Positions 8,358-15,389 of a DNA stretch of 43,891 nucleotides are shown piece by piece (position 1 is the first letter of the stretch; the number at the start of each line of letters is the position of its first letter). The position numbers and the translations under genes were made by a program. The notes beneath the pieces are model-generated. The model was not told where the DNA came from, did no database searches, and saw only the letters and a list, made by a program, of their open reading frames with translations. Origin of the DNA: JAAYZM01 sp964510785 (GTDB lineage: Bacteria; Actinomycetota; Actinomycetes; Actinomycetales; Cellulomonadaceae); assembly GCA_964510785.1 (NCBI GenBank), contig CAZECM010000024.1, positions 1 through 43,891 of the forward strand, written 5' to 3'.

Positions 8358-8383
8358 GGACGAGGGTGTCGGACGAGGGTGTC
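8358..8383. repeat. Perfect tandem 13-bp duplication
   Basis: GGACGAGGGTGTC at 8358-8370 and 8371-8383, in the untranslated leader of the reductase gene just downstream of the MarR operators. Confidence 0.85.
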
Positions 8384-8392
8384 CAACTACTC

Positions 8393-8408
8393 ACTTGAAG
8401 TTTCAAGT
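8393..8408. promoter_or_regulatory. MarR-type operator, site 1
   Basis: ACTTGAAGTTTCAAGT: perfect 7-bp arms (ACTTGAA/TTCAAGT) around a 2-bp centre. It covers the predicted transcription start of the minus-strand reductase. It shares both arms with site 2. Confidence 0.8.
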
Positions 8409-8411
8409 TCA

Positions 8412-8440
8412 ACTGTAGCGCCAACTACTTGAATGTTCAA
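8412..8440 (-). promoter_or_regulatory. Promoter of the reductase-yitT operon
   Basis: Read on the minus strand: -35 TTGAAC (8435-8440), 17-nt spacer, -10 TACAGT (8412-8417). The -35 is inside palindrome 2, and the start site falls in palindrome 1. Confidence 0.75.
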
Positions 8441-8442
8441 GT
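8427..8442. promoter_or_regulatory. MarR-type operator, site 2
   Basis: ACTTGAATGTTCAAGT: same perfect 7-bp arms as site 1 with a different 2-bp centre. Centres are 34 bp apart. It overlaps the -35 hexamer of the reductase promoter. Confidence 0.8.
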
Positions 8443-8472
8443 GTTAGGGCGGTCACACCGCGGCCCGCACCG

Positions 8473-8952
8473 TCAGCGAGGCCACGCCCCTTCGCCCTCG
8501 ATCTCCTCGAGCACCTGCCGCCCGATCTGCCCGAGCACCGCGAGCTGGTCCGGGGTGACGGCATCGATCAGCAGTCGTCGCACGTGCTCGACGTGCGCGG
8601 GTGCGCTCTCGACGACCTTGGCGTACCCGGCCTCTGTCAGCGTCGCGTTGGTGCGCCGGCCGGGGCCGGGAACCTGCGTGCGCACCAGGTAGCCCTGGCG
8701 CTCGAGCCGCTTCGCGGTGTGCGAGAGCCGGGAGAGCGACGCCGAGGCGAACCGCGCGATGTCGCTCATCTGCATCGTGCGATCGTCCTTCTCGGAGAGC
8801 GCCGCCATCACCATGTAGTCGAAGAAGCTCAGTCCGGCGTCGGCCTGGAGCTGCGCATCGAGCGCGCCGGGAAGCTTGACGATGAGTGCTGCGGTGGCGA
8901 GCCACGCCTCGCGCTCGTCGGGAGTGAGCCACCGCGGCTCGTCGTCGACCAT
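8473..8952 (-). CDS. MarR-family transcriptional regulator
   Basis: A 159-residue winged-helix repressor of the MarR family, expected to bind DNA as a dimer and to release it on ligand binding or oxidation. The helix-turn-helix spans about residues 58-85 (MQMSDIARFASASLSRLSHT). The wing follows with the family signature VPGPGRRTNATLTEAGY. N- and C-terminal helices form the dimer interface; LSFFDYMVMAAL is the usual second helix. No cysteine is present, so thiol sensing is unlikely. It lies directly upstream of the reductase gene on the same strand, and its likely operators are the two ACTTGAA palindromes between them. A TAGCCT box 6 nt before its ATG suggests a leaderless mRNA. Confidence 0.93.
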   Translation of the reverse strand: MVDDEPRWLTPDEREAWLATAALIVKLPGALDAQLQADAGLSFFDYMVMAALSEKDDRTMQMSDIARFASASLSRLSHTAKRLERQGYLVRTQVPGPGRRTNATLTEAGYAKVVESAPAHVEHVRRLLIDAVTPDQLAVLGQIGRQVLEEIEGEGAWPR

Positions 8953-8958
8953 GCGTCG

Positions 8959-8964
8959 AGGCTA
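8959..8964 (-). promoter_or_regulatory. Leaderless -10 box of marR
   Basis: TAGCCT on the minus strand, 6 nt before the ATG at 8952, with no Shine-Dalgarno between. The transcript would begin at or next to the start codon. Confidence 0.5.
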
Positions 8965-9002
8965 GCAACGGCTCGGTCGGATCACGGCGCGGTCCGGTCA
9001 CG

Positions 9003-9028
9003 GCCCTGGGCCGACGGGGGCCCAGGGC
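9003..9028 (-). terminator. Terminator after the nucleoside hydrolase gene
   Basis: Perfect 10-bp stem GCCCTGGGCC (9003-9012) / GGCCCAGGGC (9019-9028), 6-nt loop, 20 nt past the hydrolase stop on the minus strand. Confidence 0.7.
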
Positions 9029-9047
9029 GCGCGACACGGCAGCGCCC

Positions 9048-9980
9048 TCACGCGAGGGAGCGCACCGACTCCTCGATGAGCGCCCAGAACCGCTCGACGT
9101 CGAGCACGAGCGCGACCGTCGCGTTGTGCTCCTTGCCCTCGAAGTCGATGAGGTCGGTGCACGTCGCGCCCCGCGTGTACGTGCCCTCGAGCTCGACGTC
9201 GAGGTGGGTGCGCTGCGTCGTGGCAACCGCGGGGTCGATGAGCATCGCAACGGTGATCGGGTCGTGCAGCGGGCCGTCGGGCATGTTCTCGACCACGCCG
9301 TAGCTCGCGCTGAAGAAGTCGAGCAGCTCGCGCCCGAACTGCCCCGTGCGCGTCCCGGCGGCGCCGATCCGTGCGCGAACCTCCTGGGTCGCGAGCGCCT
9401 GGTGGGAGATGTTGAGCCCCACCATCGTGAAGTCGACACCGCTGCGGACCACGATGTCCACGGCCTCGGGGTCGGTCACCGCGTTGAACTCGGCGTAGGG
9501 CGAGGTGTTGCCGCGCCCGGTCGAGCCGCCCATCCACACGACACGCTCGACGCGCGCGAAGACGTCGGCGTGGTCGCGGGCGAGGATCGCGACGTTGGTG
9601 AGCGGCCCCGTCGCCACGATCGTGACGGGCGCCGCCGAGTCCGTGATGACGTCGATCATGAGCTCGGTCGCCGAGCGCGGGTCGAGCGGGACGGTCGGCT
9701 CGGGCAGCTCGGGGCCACCGAGGGCGTTGGGGCCGTGGATCCACTCGGCGGGCGTGAGCGGGGCGACGAGCGGCACCGCGGCACCGGCGGCGACCGGGAC
9801 GCCCTCGATCCCCGCGACGGTCAGGGCCACGCGCGCGTTGAGCGCCGTGTGCTCCAGGGTCCCGTTGCCCGCGACCGCCGTGATGGCGCGCAGGTCGATC
9901 GCGGAGTTCGCCGCGGCGAGCCAGATGGCGAACACGTCGTCGTGCCCGGGGTCGCAGTCGATGATGACGGGGATGCTCAT
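9048..9980 (-). CDS. Inosine/uridine-preferring nucleoside hydrolase family protein
   Basis: Hydrolyses the N-glycosidic bond of ribonucleosides to give base plus ribose (salvage or catabolism). At 310 residues it has the expected length. The N-terminal metal-binding motif IIDCDPGHDD (residues 6-15) supplies the Ca2+ ligands. TIVATGPLTNVAIL and VVWMGGS are conserved core segments, and ITVAMLIDP near residue 245 contains the C-terminal aspartate region, with His in GPLHDPITVA. The start at ATG 9980 has a perfect AGGAGG; the open frame upstream to 10058 runs through the promoter and operator and is excluded. It diverges from a LacI regulator across a nested palindrome, which fits substrate-induced control. 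Confidence 0.93.
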   Translation of the reverse strand: MSIPVIIDCDPGHDDVFAIWLAAANSAIDLRAITAVAGNGTLEHTALNARVALTVAGIEGVPVAAGAAVPLVAPLTPAEWIHGPNALGGPELPEPTVPLDPRSATELMIDVITDSAAPVTIVATGPLTNVAILARDHADVFARVERVVWMGGSTGRGNTSPYAEFNAVTDPEAVDIVVRSGVDFTMVGLNISHQALATQEVRARIGAAGTRTGQFGRELLDFFSASYGVVENMPDGPLHDPITVAMLIDPAVATTQRTHLDVELEGTYTRGATCTDLIDFEGKEHNATVALVLDVERFWALIEESVRSLA

Positions 9981-10012
9981 GGGTGCCTCCTGGGTGGCTG
10001 ATGGTGTTGGTT

Positions 10013-10044
10013 CAAGAACTGCGGAATCGATTACATCGTTCTTG
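10013..10044. promoter_or_regulatory. Nested palindromic operator between nucleoside hydrolase and lacI-type gene
   Basis: Outer arms CAAGAAC (10013-10019) and GTTCTTG (10038-10044) and the inner palindrome AATCGATT (10025-10032) share one centre at 10028.5. The CG-centred core is typical of LacI-family operators. It overlaps the -10 of the hydrolase promoter. Confidence 0.75.
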
Positions 10045-10058
10045 CGCGACGGTGTCAA
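10030..10058 (-). promoter_or_regulatory. Promoter of the nucleoside hydrolase gene
   Basis: Minus strand: perfect -35 TTGACA (10053-10058), 17-nt spacer, -10 TGTAAT (10030-10035, 5/6). The -10 lies within the LacI-type operator, so bound repressor would block it. Confidence 0.8.
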
Positions 10059-10122
10059 GGGCTCTAGAGTTCGACCGACCGGTGTTCAGGCAGCCCGTGA
10101 TCGAACGACCGAGGAGGAACCC

Positions 10123-11127
10123 ATGGCCAGATCGGTGACGCTGCAGGACGTCGCCGCCGCCGCCGGGGTCTCCGTCGCGACCGCGTCCCGGGCGCTCGCG
10201 GGCAAGGACCGCGTCTCGGCCGCCACGATCGCCCGCGTGCGGGAGGCCGCGGCCGCCCTCGACTACCGCGTCGACCCCATCGCGCGCGCGCTGCGCGAAG
10301 GTGCCACCCGCATCGTGGGCATGGTCGTGCCGGTCGTGGCCAACCCCTACTACGCCCAGCTCGTGGGCGCCGTCGAGGTCGAGCTGCACCGCCACGGGCT
10401 CGAGCTCCTGCTCGCCGACTCGCACGCGGACCCCGAGGAGGAGGCTCGGCGCCTCGCGCTCTTCGTCGAGCGCAAGGTCGACGGCATCGTGATCGCGGCC
10501 ACCGATGCGAGCACCTCGGCCACGGCCTTGCGCGCGCTCGCCCGGCGCACCGCCGTCGTCCAGGTCGACCGCGTGACGGGGCCGTCCGTCGCCGACTTCG
10601 CCGGGGTCGACAACGACGTGGCGATGGCCCTCGCGGTCGACCACGTCGCGGCGTGCGGGGCCGCGAGCGTCGCGTACGTCGGTGCCGATGCGACGAACAC
10701 CAACGGTGTGGAGCGCTGGGAGGCCGCACGCCGCCACGCCGAGCGCGCGGGCCTCGAGCTGCACGAGCCGTTCCGCCAGGCCTTCGACGTCGAGACGGGC
10801 GTGGCCGCCGCCGACGCGCTGCTCGCCCGGGGACCGCTGCCGGACGCCCTCGTGACGGGCGCGGACCTCATCGCCCTCGGGCTCGTCGCCCGGTTGCGCG
10901 AGCACGGCGTCGAGGTGCCCGACGACGTCATGGTCACGGGCTTCGACGGCACGATCATGTCCTCGCTCGTCTTCCCCACGCTGACCACGGTGGTCCAGCC
11001 CGTCGAGGCGATCGCACGCGAGGCGATCGGGTTCCTGGTCGACCGCATCGACGGCTCCGAGGCACCCGTGCGGAGCACACGGCTCGTCCCGACGTTGCGC
11101 GAGGGTGGGTCGACCCGGCCTCGCTGA
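10123..11127 (+). CDS. LacI-family transcriptional regulator
   Basis: A 334-residue LacI/GalR repressor. The N-terminal helix-turn-helix (VTLQDVAAAAGVSVATASRA, residues 4-23) and hinge helix precede a periplasmic-binding-protein-like sensor domain (about 62-330; IVGMVVPVVANPYYAQLV, FAGVDNDVA, DVMVTGFDGT and the C-terminal LTTVVQP segment). The start ATG has GAGGAGG 5 nt upstream. Divergent arrangement with the nucleoside hydrolase and the CG-centred dyad between them make a nucleoside or ribose the most likely inducer; that ligand is inferred from context only. Confidence 0.94.
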   Translation: MARSVTLQDVAAAAGVSVATASRALAGKDRVSAATIARVREAAAALDYRVDPIARALREGATRIVGMVVPVVANPYYAQLVGAVEVELHRHGLELLLADSHADPEEEARRLALFVERKVDGIVIAATDASTSATALRALARRTAVVQVDRVTGPSVADFAGVDNDVAMALAVDHVAACGAASVAYVGADATNTNGVERWEAARRHAERAGLELHEPFRQAFDVETGVAAADALLARGPLPDALVTGADLIALGLVARLREHGVEVPDDVMVTGFDGTIMSSLVFPTLTTVVQPVEAIAREAIGFLVDRIDGSEAPVRSTRLVPTLREGGSTRPR

Positions 11128-11166
11128 CCGGAGCCCCGAGCCCCGAGCCTCGTTCTTCGCCTCGCC

Positions 11167-11194
11167 GTCCACCGGCGTTCATCTCTCGCTCATC
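11167..11194 (+). promoter_or_regulatory. Possible PHO box upstream of the secreted 5'-nucleotidase
   Basis: GTTCATC (11177-11183) and GCTCATC (11188-11194) are spaced exactly 11 nt, as in the 11-nt direct-repeat units bound by actinobacterial PhoP. A third, GTCCACC, begins 10 nt earlier at 11167. A TACACA hexamer follows at 11204-11209. Suggestive only. Confidence 0.4.
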
Positions 11195-11255
11195 CGGGCT
11201 CGATACACAGTCGATTGTCCTGATTCGTCCCGATGGACTCTCGAGAGGTTCACCC

Positions 11256-14200
11256 ATGTCATCCAGCTCCACGAGGCAACGCGGCGCGCGCGCCGTCGGT
11301 GCCTGCCTGACCGCCGCGCTCGTCGCGACCGGTCTGACCGCCCCTCTGGCGCACGCCGCACCGGTCCTCGACCCCGTCACCGGCTCGGCCCCTCGCGCCG
11401 CGCTCGACCTGCGCGTGCTCGGCAGCTACGAGACGGGTGCCTTCGACGAGGCGGCCGCCGAGATCGTGGTCCACCACGGCGGGCGGCTCTTCGTCGTCAA
11501 CGCGCTCGCGGGTCTCGTCGACGTGCTCGACATCGCGAACCCGGGCGCCCCCATGAAGCTGTTCTCGATCGACGCCGGCCACGCCGCCCAGTCGGTGGCC
11601 GTACGCGCCGACGGTCTCGGTGTCGTCATCACCGAGGGTGCGACGAAGACGGCGGACGGCTACGGCGTGTTCTTCGACGCGACGGCCGCGAGCGCCGACG
11701 ACGCCGTGCTCGGCTCGGTCGAGCTGGGCGCCCTGCCGGACTCCGTCGCGATCACGACCGACGGGCGCTACGCCGTCGTCGCGAACGAGGGCGAGCCCGC
11801 GGACGACTACTCCGTGGACCCCGAGGGCTCCGTGTCCATCATCACGCTGCCTGCGGCCCTCGCCGCTGCGGCGCAGGCCGACGTGCGGACGGCGGACTTC
11901 CACGCGTTCGAGGCCGGCGGCACCAAGACGCTCCCCGCGGGTGTGCGCATCTTCGCGGGCATCGCCGGCTCCGACTTCCCCGTCTCGCGCAACCTCGAGC
12001 CGGAGTACGTCACGATCGACGGCGCGACGGCGTACGTCACGGTGCAGGAGGCCAATGCGATCGCCGTCGTCGACCTGGACGAGGCCGAGATCACCGAGCT
12101 GCTCCCCCTCGGGCTCAAGGACCACGGGAGGGCCGGCAACGGCCTCGACGCCTCCGACCGCGAGATCTCGAGCAGCCAGAGCACGATCTCGATCCGCACC
12201 TACCCGGGCCTCAAGGGCGTCTACATGCCCGACGCGATCGACACGTTCTCCGTGGACGGCGCGACGTACCTCGTGACCGCGAACGAGGGCGACGCGCGCG
12301 AGTGGGGCGAGGACGAGCCGAACGAGTACCTCGAGCCCGTGCGTGCCAAGAACCTCCCGGTGTGCGACACCAACCCCGCGCTCAAGGCCGCCGCAGCGGA
12401 CGACAAGCGGCTCGGCCGGCTCAACATCTCGATCGCGAGCCCGTACGACGAGGCGAACGAGTGCTACACCGAGCTCCACGCCTTCGGTGCCCGCTCCTTC
12501 TCCGTGTGGGACACCGCGGGCAACCTCGTGTTCGACTCGGGCGACCAGTTCGAGCAGATCATCGCGGACGTCGCCCCCGAGTACTTCAACTCCAACCACA
12601 CCGAGGCGAACTTCGAAGGCCGCAGCGAGGACAAGGGCGTCGAGCCCGAGGCCGTCACGATCGGCCAGGTCGGCGGTCGCACCTACGCGTTCATCGGCTT
12701 CGAGCGCCTCGGCGGGGTCATGGTCTACGACGTGACCCGGCCCGCGGCCGCGAAGTACGTCACGTACCTCAACAACCGCGACTTCACGGTCGATCAGGAG
12801 ACCCCCGCCGCGGGCGACCTCGGCCCCGAGTCGATCGCCTTCATCGCCGCGGACGAGTCCCCGACGGGCGAGGCCCTGCTCGCGGTCGGCAACGAGGTCT
12901 CGGGCACGACGACGCTCATCGAGGTCACCCCGAGCACGATCGACCTGCAGATCCTCTCGGTGAACGACTTCCACGGCCGCCTCGAGGCCGACCCGGGCAA
13001 CCGCGTCGCCGGGGCCGCCGTCGTCGCGGGCGCCGTGGACGCACTGTCCGCCGCACGGCCCAACACGGTGTTCGTCTCCGCGGGCGACTCGATCGGCGGC
13101 TCGACGTTCACGTCGTTCTCCCAGCAGGACAACCCCACGATCGACGCGCTCGTCGCGGGCGGCCTGCAGGCCTCCGTGGTCGGCAACCACGAGTTCGACC
13201 GCGGCTGGGACGACCTCGAGAACCGCGTGATCGACCGCTACGGCGACCCGCGCTACGCGCTCGGTGCCAACGTCTACGCCAAGGGCACCACGACCCCCGT
13301 GCTCGACGAGTTCTGGGTCACCGAGGTCGACGGCGTGCGCGTCGGGTTCATCGGCACCGTCACGCAGCAGACCGCCTCGATGGTGGCACCCGACGGGATC
13401 GCGGACATCGAGTTCGGCGACCAGCTCGAGGCGGCCAACCGCGTCGCCGCGAGGCTCACCGACGGGATCACCGGTAACGGGGAGGCCGACGTCGTCGTCC
13501 TCCTGACGCACGAAGGCGCGACCTCCTCGCGCTGCGCCGACATCCCCGGTGAGGGCTCGACCTACGCCGAGCTCGTCACGAAGGCCTCGCCGAAGATCGA
13601 CGCGATCTTCTCCGGCCACACGCACCTGCAGTACGCGTGCGAGGTCCCCGTCGCGTGGAGCGGCGGCAAGACCCGTCCCGTGCTGCAGGGCTGGGAGTAC
13701 GGCAAGGCGCTCGCGCGCCTCGAGCTCACGGTCGACGCCGCGAGCAAGGACGTCGTCTCCGCCAAGGGGTCCGTGGTCGCCCTGCACGACGGCACGACGG
13801 CGCTCTACCCGGCCGACCCCGCCGTGACGCAGATCGTCGCGGACGCGAAGACCGCCGCGGACCTCGTCGGCAACGAGCCGATCGGGAAGATCTCCGCGAC
13901 GATCTCCCGGGCGTTCTCGGGAACCTCGGAGGACCGCGGCAGCGAGTCCTCGCTCGGCAACCTCATCGCTGACGTCCAGCTGTGGGCGACCTCGAACCCG
14001 AGCTTCGCCGGGGAGCCCGCCGAGATCGGCATCATGAACCCGGGCGGCGTGCGCGCCGACCTCACGTTCGCCGGGGACGGGACCGTCACCTACAAGCAGG
14101 TGGCCGACGTCCAGCCGTTCGGCAACACGCTCGTCGCGCTCGACCTCACGGGCGCTCAGCTCAAGGCGGTCCTCGAGGAGCAGTGGCAGCCCGCCGGGTC

Positions 14201-15137
14201 CTCGCGCCCGAAGCTGCACCTGGGCCTGTCGAAAGACCTGTCCTACACCTACGAGGTCGACGCACCGCGCGGCTCGCACGTCAAGGAGATCACCTTCCGG
14301 GGTGCCACCGTGCAGCCGGGCGACACCTACCGGGTCGTGACGAACTCCTTCCTCGCGGCGGGCGGCGACAACTTCGTCACCTTCGCGCAGGGCACGAACA
14401 GCGCCGACACCGGCATGGTCGACCTCGAGGCGACCGTGCAGTACTTCGAGGCGCACCCCGTGGTCGCCCCCGCCGAGGTGGGGCGCGCGGCGGTGTACGT
14501 GGCCCCGCCAGAGCCCGGCGACGGCGACGAGGACGGGGACGACGACGGCGAGGAGACCGGCCCCGTCGCCACGACCACGACCCTCGCGCTGTCCAAGGCG
14601 AAGCTCACCGCGGGCAAGACGGCCGTCCTGACGGCCACGGTCGCGGGTGCGAAGAGCGGGACCGTGGACTTCTACCGTGGCACCAGCAAGCTCGGTTCCG
14701 CGACGGTCTCGTCGTCGGGCAGGGCGACGCTGCGCTACACGCCCAAGGTCGGCACGCACCGGGTCACGGCGACCTTCCGCGGCACGACGGCGGCGAAGAC
14801 CTCGTCGAGCACCCGGGTCACCCTGAAGGTGACGAAGGCGGCGTCGAAGCTCTCCTCGGTCAAGCTGAGCAAGTCCACGCTCGAGCGCGGGAAGACCCTC
14901 ACGGTGACCGTCAAGGTCTCGCCCAAGGCACTCGCCCGCCCGGGTGCCGTGGCCGTGTACTACCGGGGCAAGAAGGTCGGCTCGGCCAAGGTGAACGCGA
15001 AGGGCGTCGCCAAGGTCAAGGTCAAGACGACCAAGCTCGGCAAGAAGGCCGGCAAGCGGACCCTGACCGTGAAGTACCTCGGTAGCTCGCAGGTCAAGGC
15101 GTCCAAGGCGAGGTCGGTGAAGCTCACGCTGCGCTGA
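11256..15137 (+). CDS. Secreted choice-of-anchor I / 5'-nucleotidase protein with Ig-like repeats
   Basis: A 1293-residue secreted multidomain protein. The Sec signal peptide (residues 1 to about 34) ends in AHA before AP. Residues about 45-555 form the beta-propeller-like choice-of-anchor I region (FVVNALAGLVDVLDIANPG, VITTDGRYAVVANEGEPADD-type repeats). A calcineurin-like metallophosphatase domain runs from about 564 (LQILSVNDFHGR, GDSIGG, GNHEFDRGWDD near 643, GHTHLQ near 787). A 5'-nucleotidase C-terminal domain follows (about 870-1045; NPGGVRADL, QPFGNTLV). An Asp/Glu/Gly linker leads to two Lys-rich Ig-like domains (about 1107-1195 and 1198-1293), perhaps for cell-wall attachment. It probably releases phosphate from extracellular nucleotides. 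A GAGAGG ribosome site supports ATG 11256; no LPxTG anchor is seen. Confidence 0.9.
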   Translation: MSSSSTRQRGARAVGACLTAALVATGLTAPLAHAAPVLDPVTGSAPRAALDLRVLGSYETGAFDEAAAEIVVHHGGRLFVVNALAGLVDVLDIANPGAPMKLFSIDAGHAAQSVAVRADGLGVVITEGATKTADGYGVFFDATAASADDAVLGSVELGALPDSVAITTDGRYAVVANEGEPADDYSVDPEGSVSIITLPAALAAAAQADVRTADFHAFEAGGTKTLPAGVRIFAGIAGSDFPVSRNLEPEYVTIDGATAYVTVQEANAIAVVDLDEAEITELLPLGLKDHGRAGNGLDASDREISSSQSTISIRTYPGLKGVYMPDAIDTFSVDGATYLVTANEGDAREWGEDEPNEYLEPVRAKNLPVCDTNPALKAAAADDKRLGRLNISIASPYDEANECYTELHAFGARSFSVWDTAGNLVFDSGDQFEQIIADVAPEYFNSNHTEANFEGRSEDKGVEPEAVTIGQVGGRTYAFIGFERLGGVMVYDVTRPAAAKYVTYLNNRDFTVDQETPAAGDLGPESIAFIAADESPTGEALLAVGNEVSGTTTLIEVTPSTIDLQILSVNDFHGRLEADPGNRVAGAAVVAGAVDALSAARPNTVFVSAGDSIGGSTFTSFSQQDNPTIDALVAGGLQASVVGNHEFDRGWDDLENRVIDRYGDPRYALGANVYAKGTTTPVLDEFWVTEVDGVRVGFIGTVTQQTASMVAPDGIADIEFGDQLEAANRVAARLTDGITGNGEADVVVLLTHEGATSSRCADIPGEGSTYAELVTKASPKIDAIFSGHTHLQYACEVPVAWSGGKTRPVLQGWEYGKALARLELTVDAASKDVVSAKGSVVALHDGTTALYPADPAVTQIVADAKTAADLVGNEPIGKISATISRAFSGTSEDRGSESSLGNLIADVQLWATSNPSFAGEPAEIGIMNPGGVRADLTFAGDGTVTYKQVADVQPFGNTLVALDLTGAQLKAVLEEQWQPAGSSRPKLHLGLSKDLSYTYEVDAPRGSHVKEITFRGATVQPGDTYRVVTNSFLAAGGDNFVTFAQGTNSADTGMVDLEATVQYFEAHPVVAPAEVGRAAVYVAPPEPGDGDEDGDDDGEETGPVATTTTLALSKAKLTAGKTAVLTATVAGAKSGTVDFYRGTSKLGSATVSSSGRATLRYTPKVGTHRVTATFRGTTAAKTSSSTRVTLKVTKAASKLSSVKLSKSTLERGKTLTVTVKVSPKALARPGAVAVYYRGKKVGSAKVNAKGVAKVKVKTTKLGKKAGKRTLTVKYLGSSQVKASKARSVKLTLR

Positions 15138-15156
15138 CCCGGCGGAGCTGGGGAAC

Positions 15157-15198
15157 ACCAGAGGCCCTCTCGATCTGATGATCGAGAGGGCCTCTGGT
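15157..15198. terminator. Bidirectional terminator between the 5'-nucleotidase gene and tRNA-Met
   Basis: Perfect 19-bp stem with a TGAT loop (arms 15157-15175 and 15180-15198; core CCAGAGGCCCTCTCGATC). It serves the plus-strand CDS ending at 15137 and the minus-strand tRNA ending at 15214. Confidence 0.92.
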
Positions 15199-15213
15199 CT
15201 ACTACTCCATGAG

Positions 15214-15287
15214 TAGCGGGGGCAGGATTTGAACCTGCGACCTCCGGGTTATGAGCCCGGCGAGCTACCGAGCTGCTCCACCCCGCG
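15214..15287 (-). tRNA. Initiator tRNA-fMet (CAU)
   Basis: Read on the minus strand, a 74-nt cloverleaf: acceptor arm CGCGGGG with CCCCGCT plus A73, D arm AGCAGCTCGGTAGCTC, anticodon loop CTCATAA (CAU), and T arm GCAGGTTCAAATCCTGC. The unpaired 1:72 position (C:U) and the GGG/CCC pairs of the anticodon stem mark it as initiator rather than elongator. CCA is not encoded. Confidence 0.95.
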
Positions 15288-15332
15288 TCGGTGAGATCAC
15301 TGTACGTGACTGTGGGAGCCCGACCAAATCGC

Positions 15333-15373
15333 CGCCGACGAGCACCGCCCTCGCAGGGCGGATCTCGTCGGCG
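15333..15373 (-). terminator. Terminator after the UPF0182 gene
   Basis: Two stacked stems: CGCCGACGAG (15333-15342) / CTCGTCGGCG (15364-15373) and an inner CCGCCCT / AGGGCGG with a 3-nt loop, separated by a 2x2 internal loop. Lies 17 nt beyond the minus-strand stop. Confidence 0.8.
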
Positions 15374-15389
15374 ACGACCTGGTCTCGCG

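Noticed and set aside
9981..10058. A longer nucleoside hydrolase start at 10058.
   Set aside because: The sequence is the promoter/operator; ATG 9980 has a perfect AGGAGG and the family N-terminus.
11259..15158. A 1299-codon open frame antisense to the secreted 5'-nucleotidase gene.
   Set aside because: It is an artefact of high-GC codon bias: Arg/Val/Asp/Gly-rich with no domain, while the opposite strand encodes a signal peptide and known domains.
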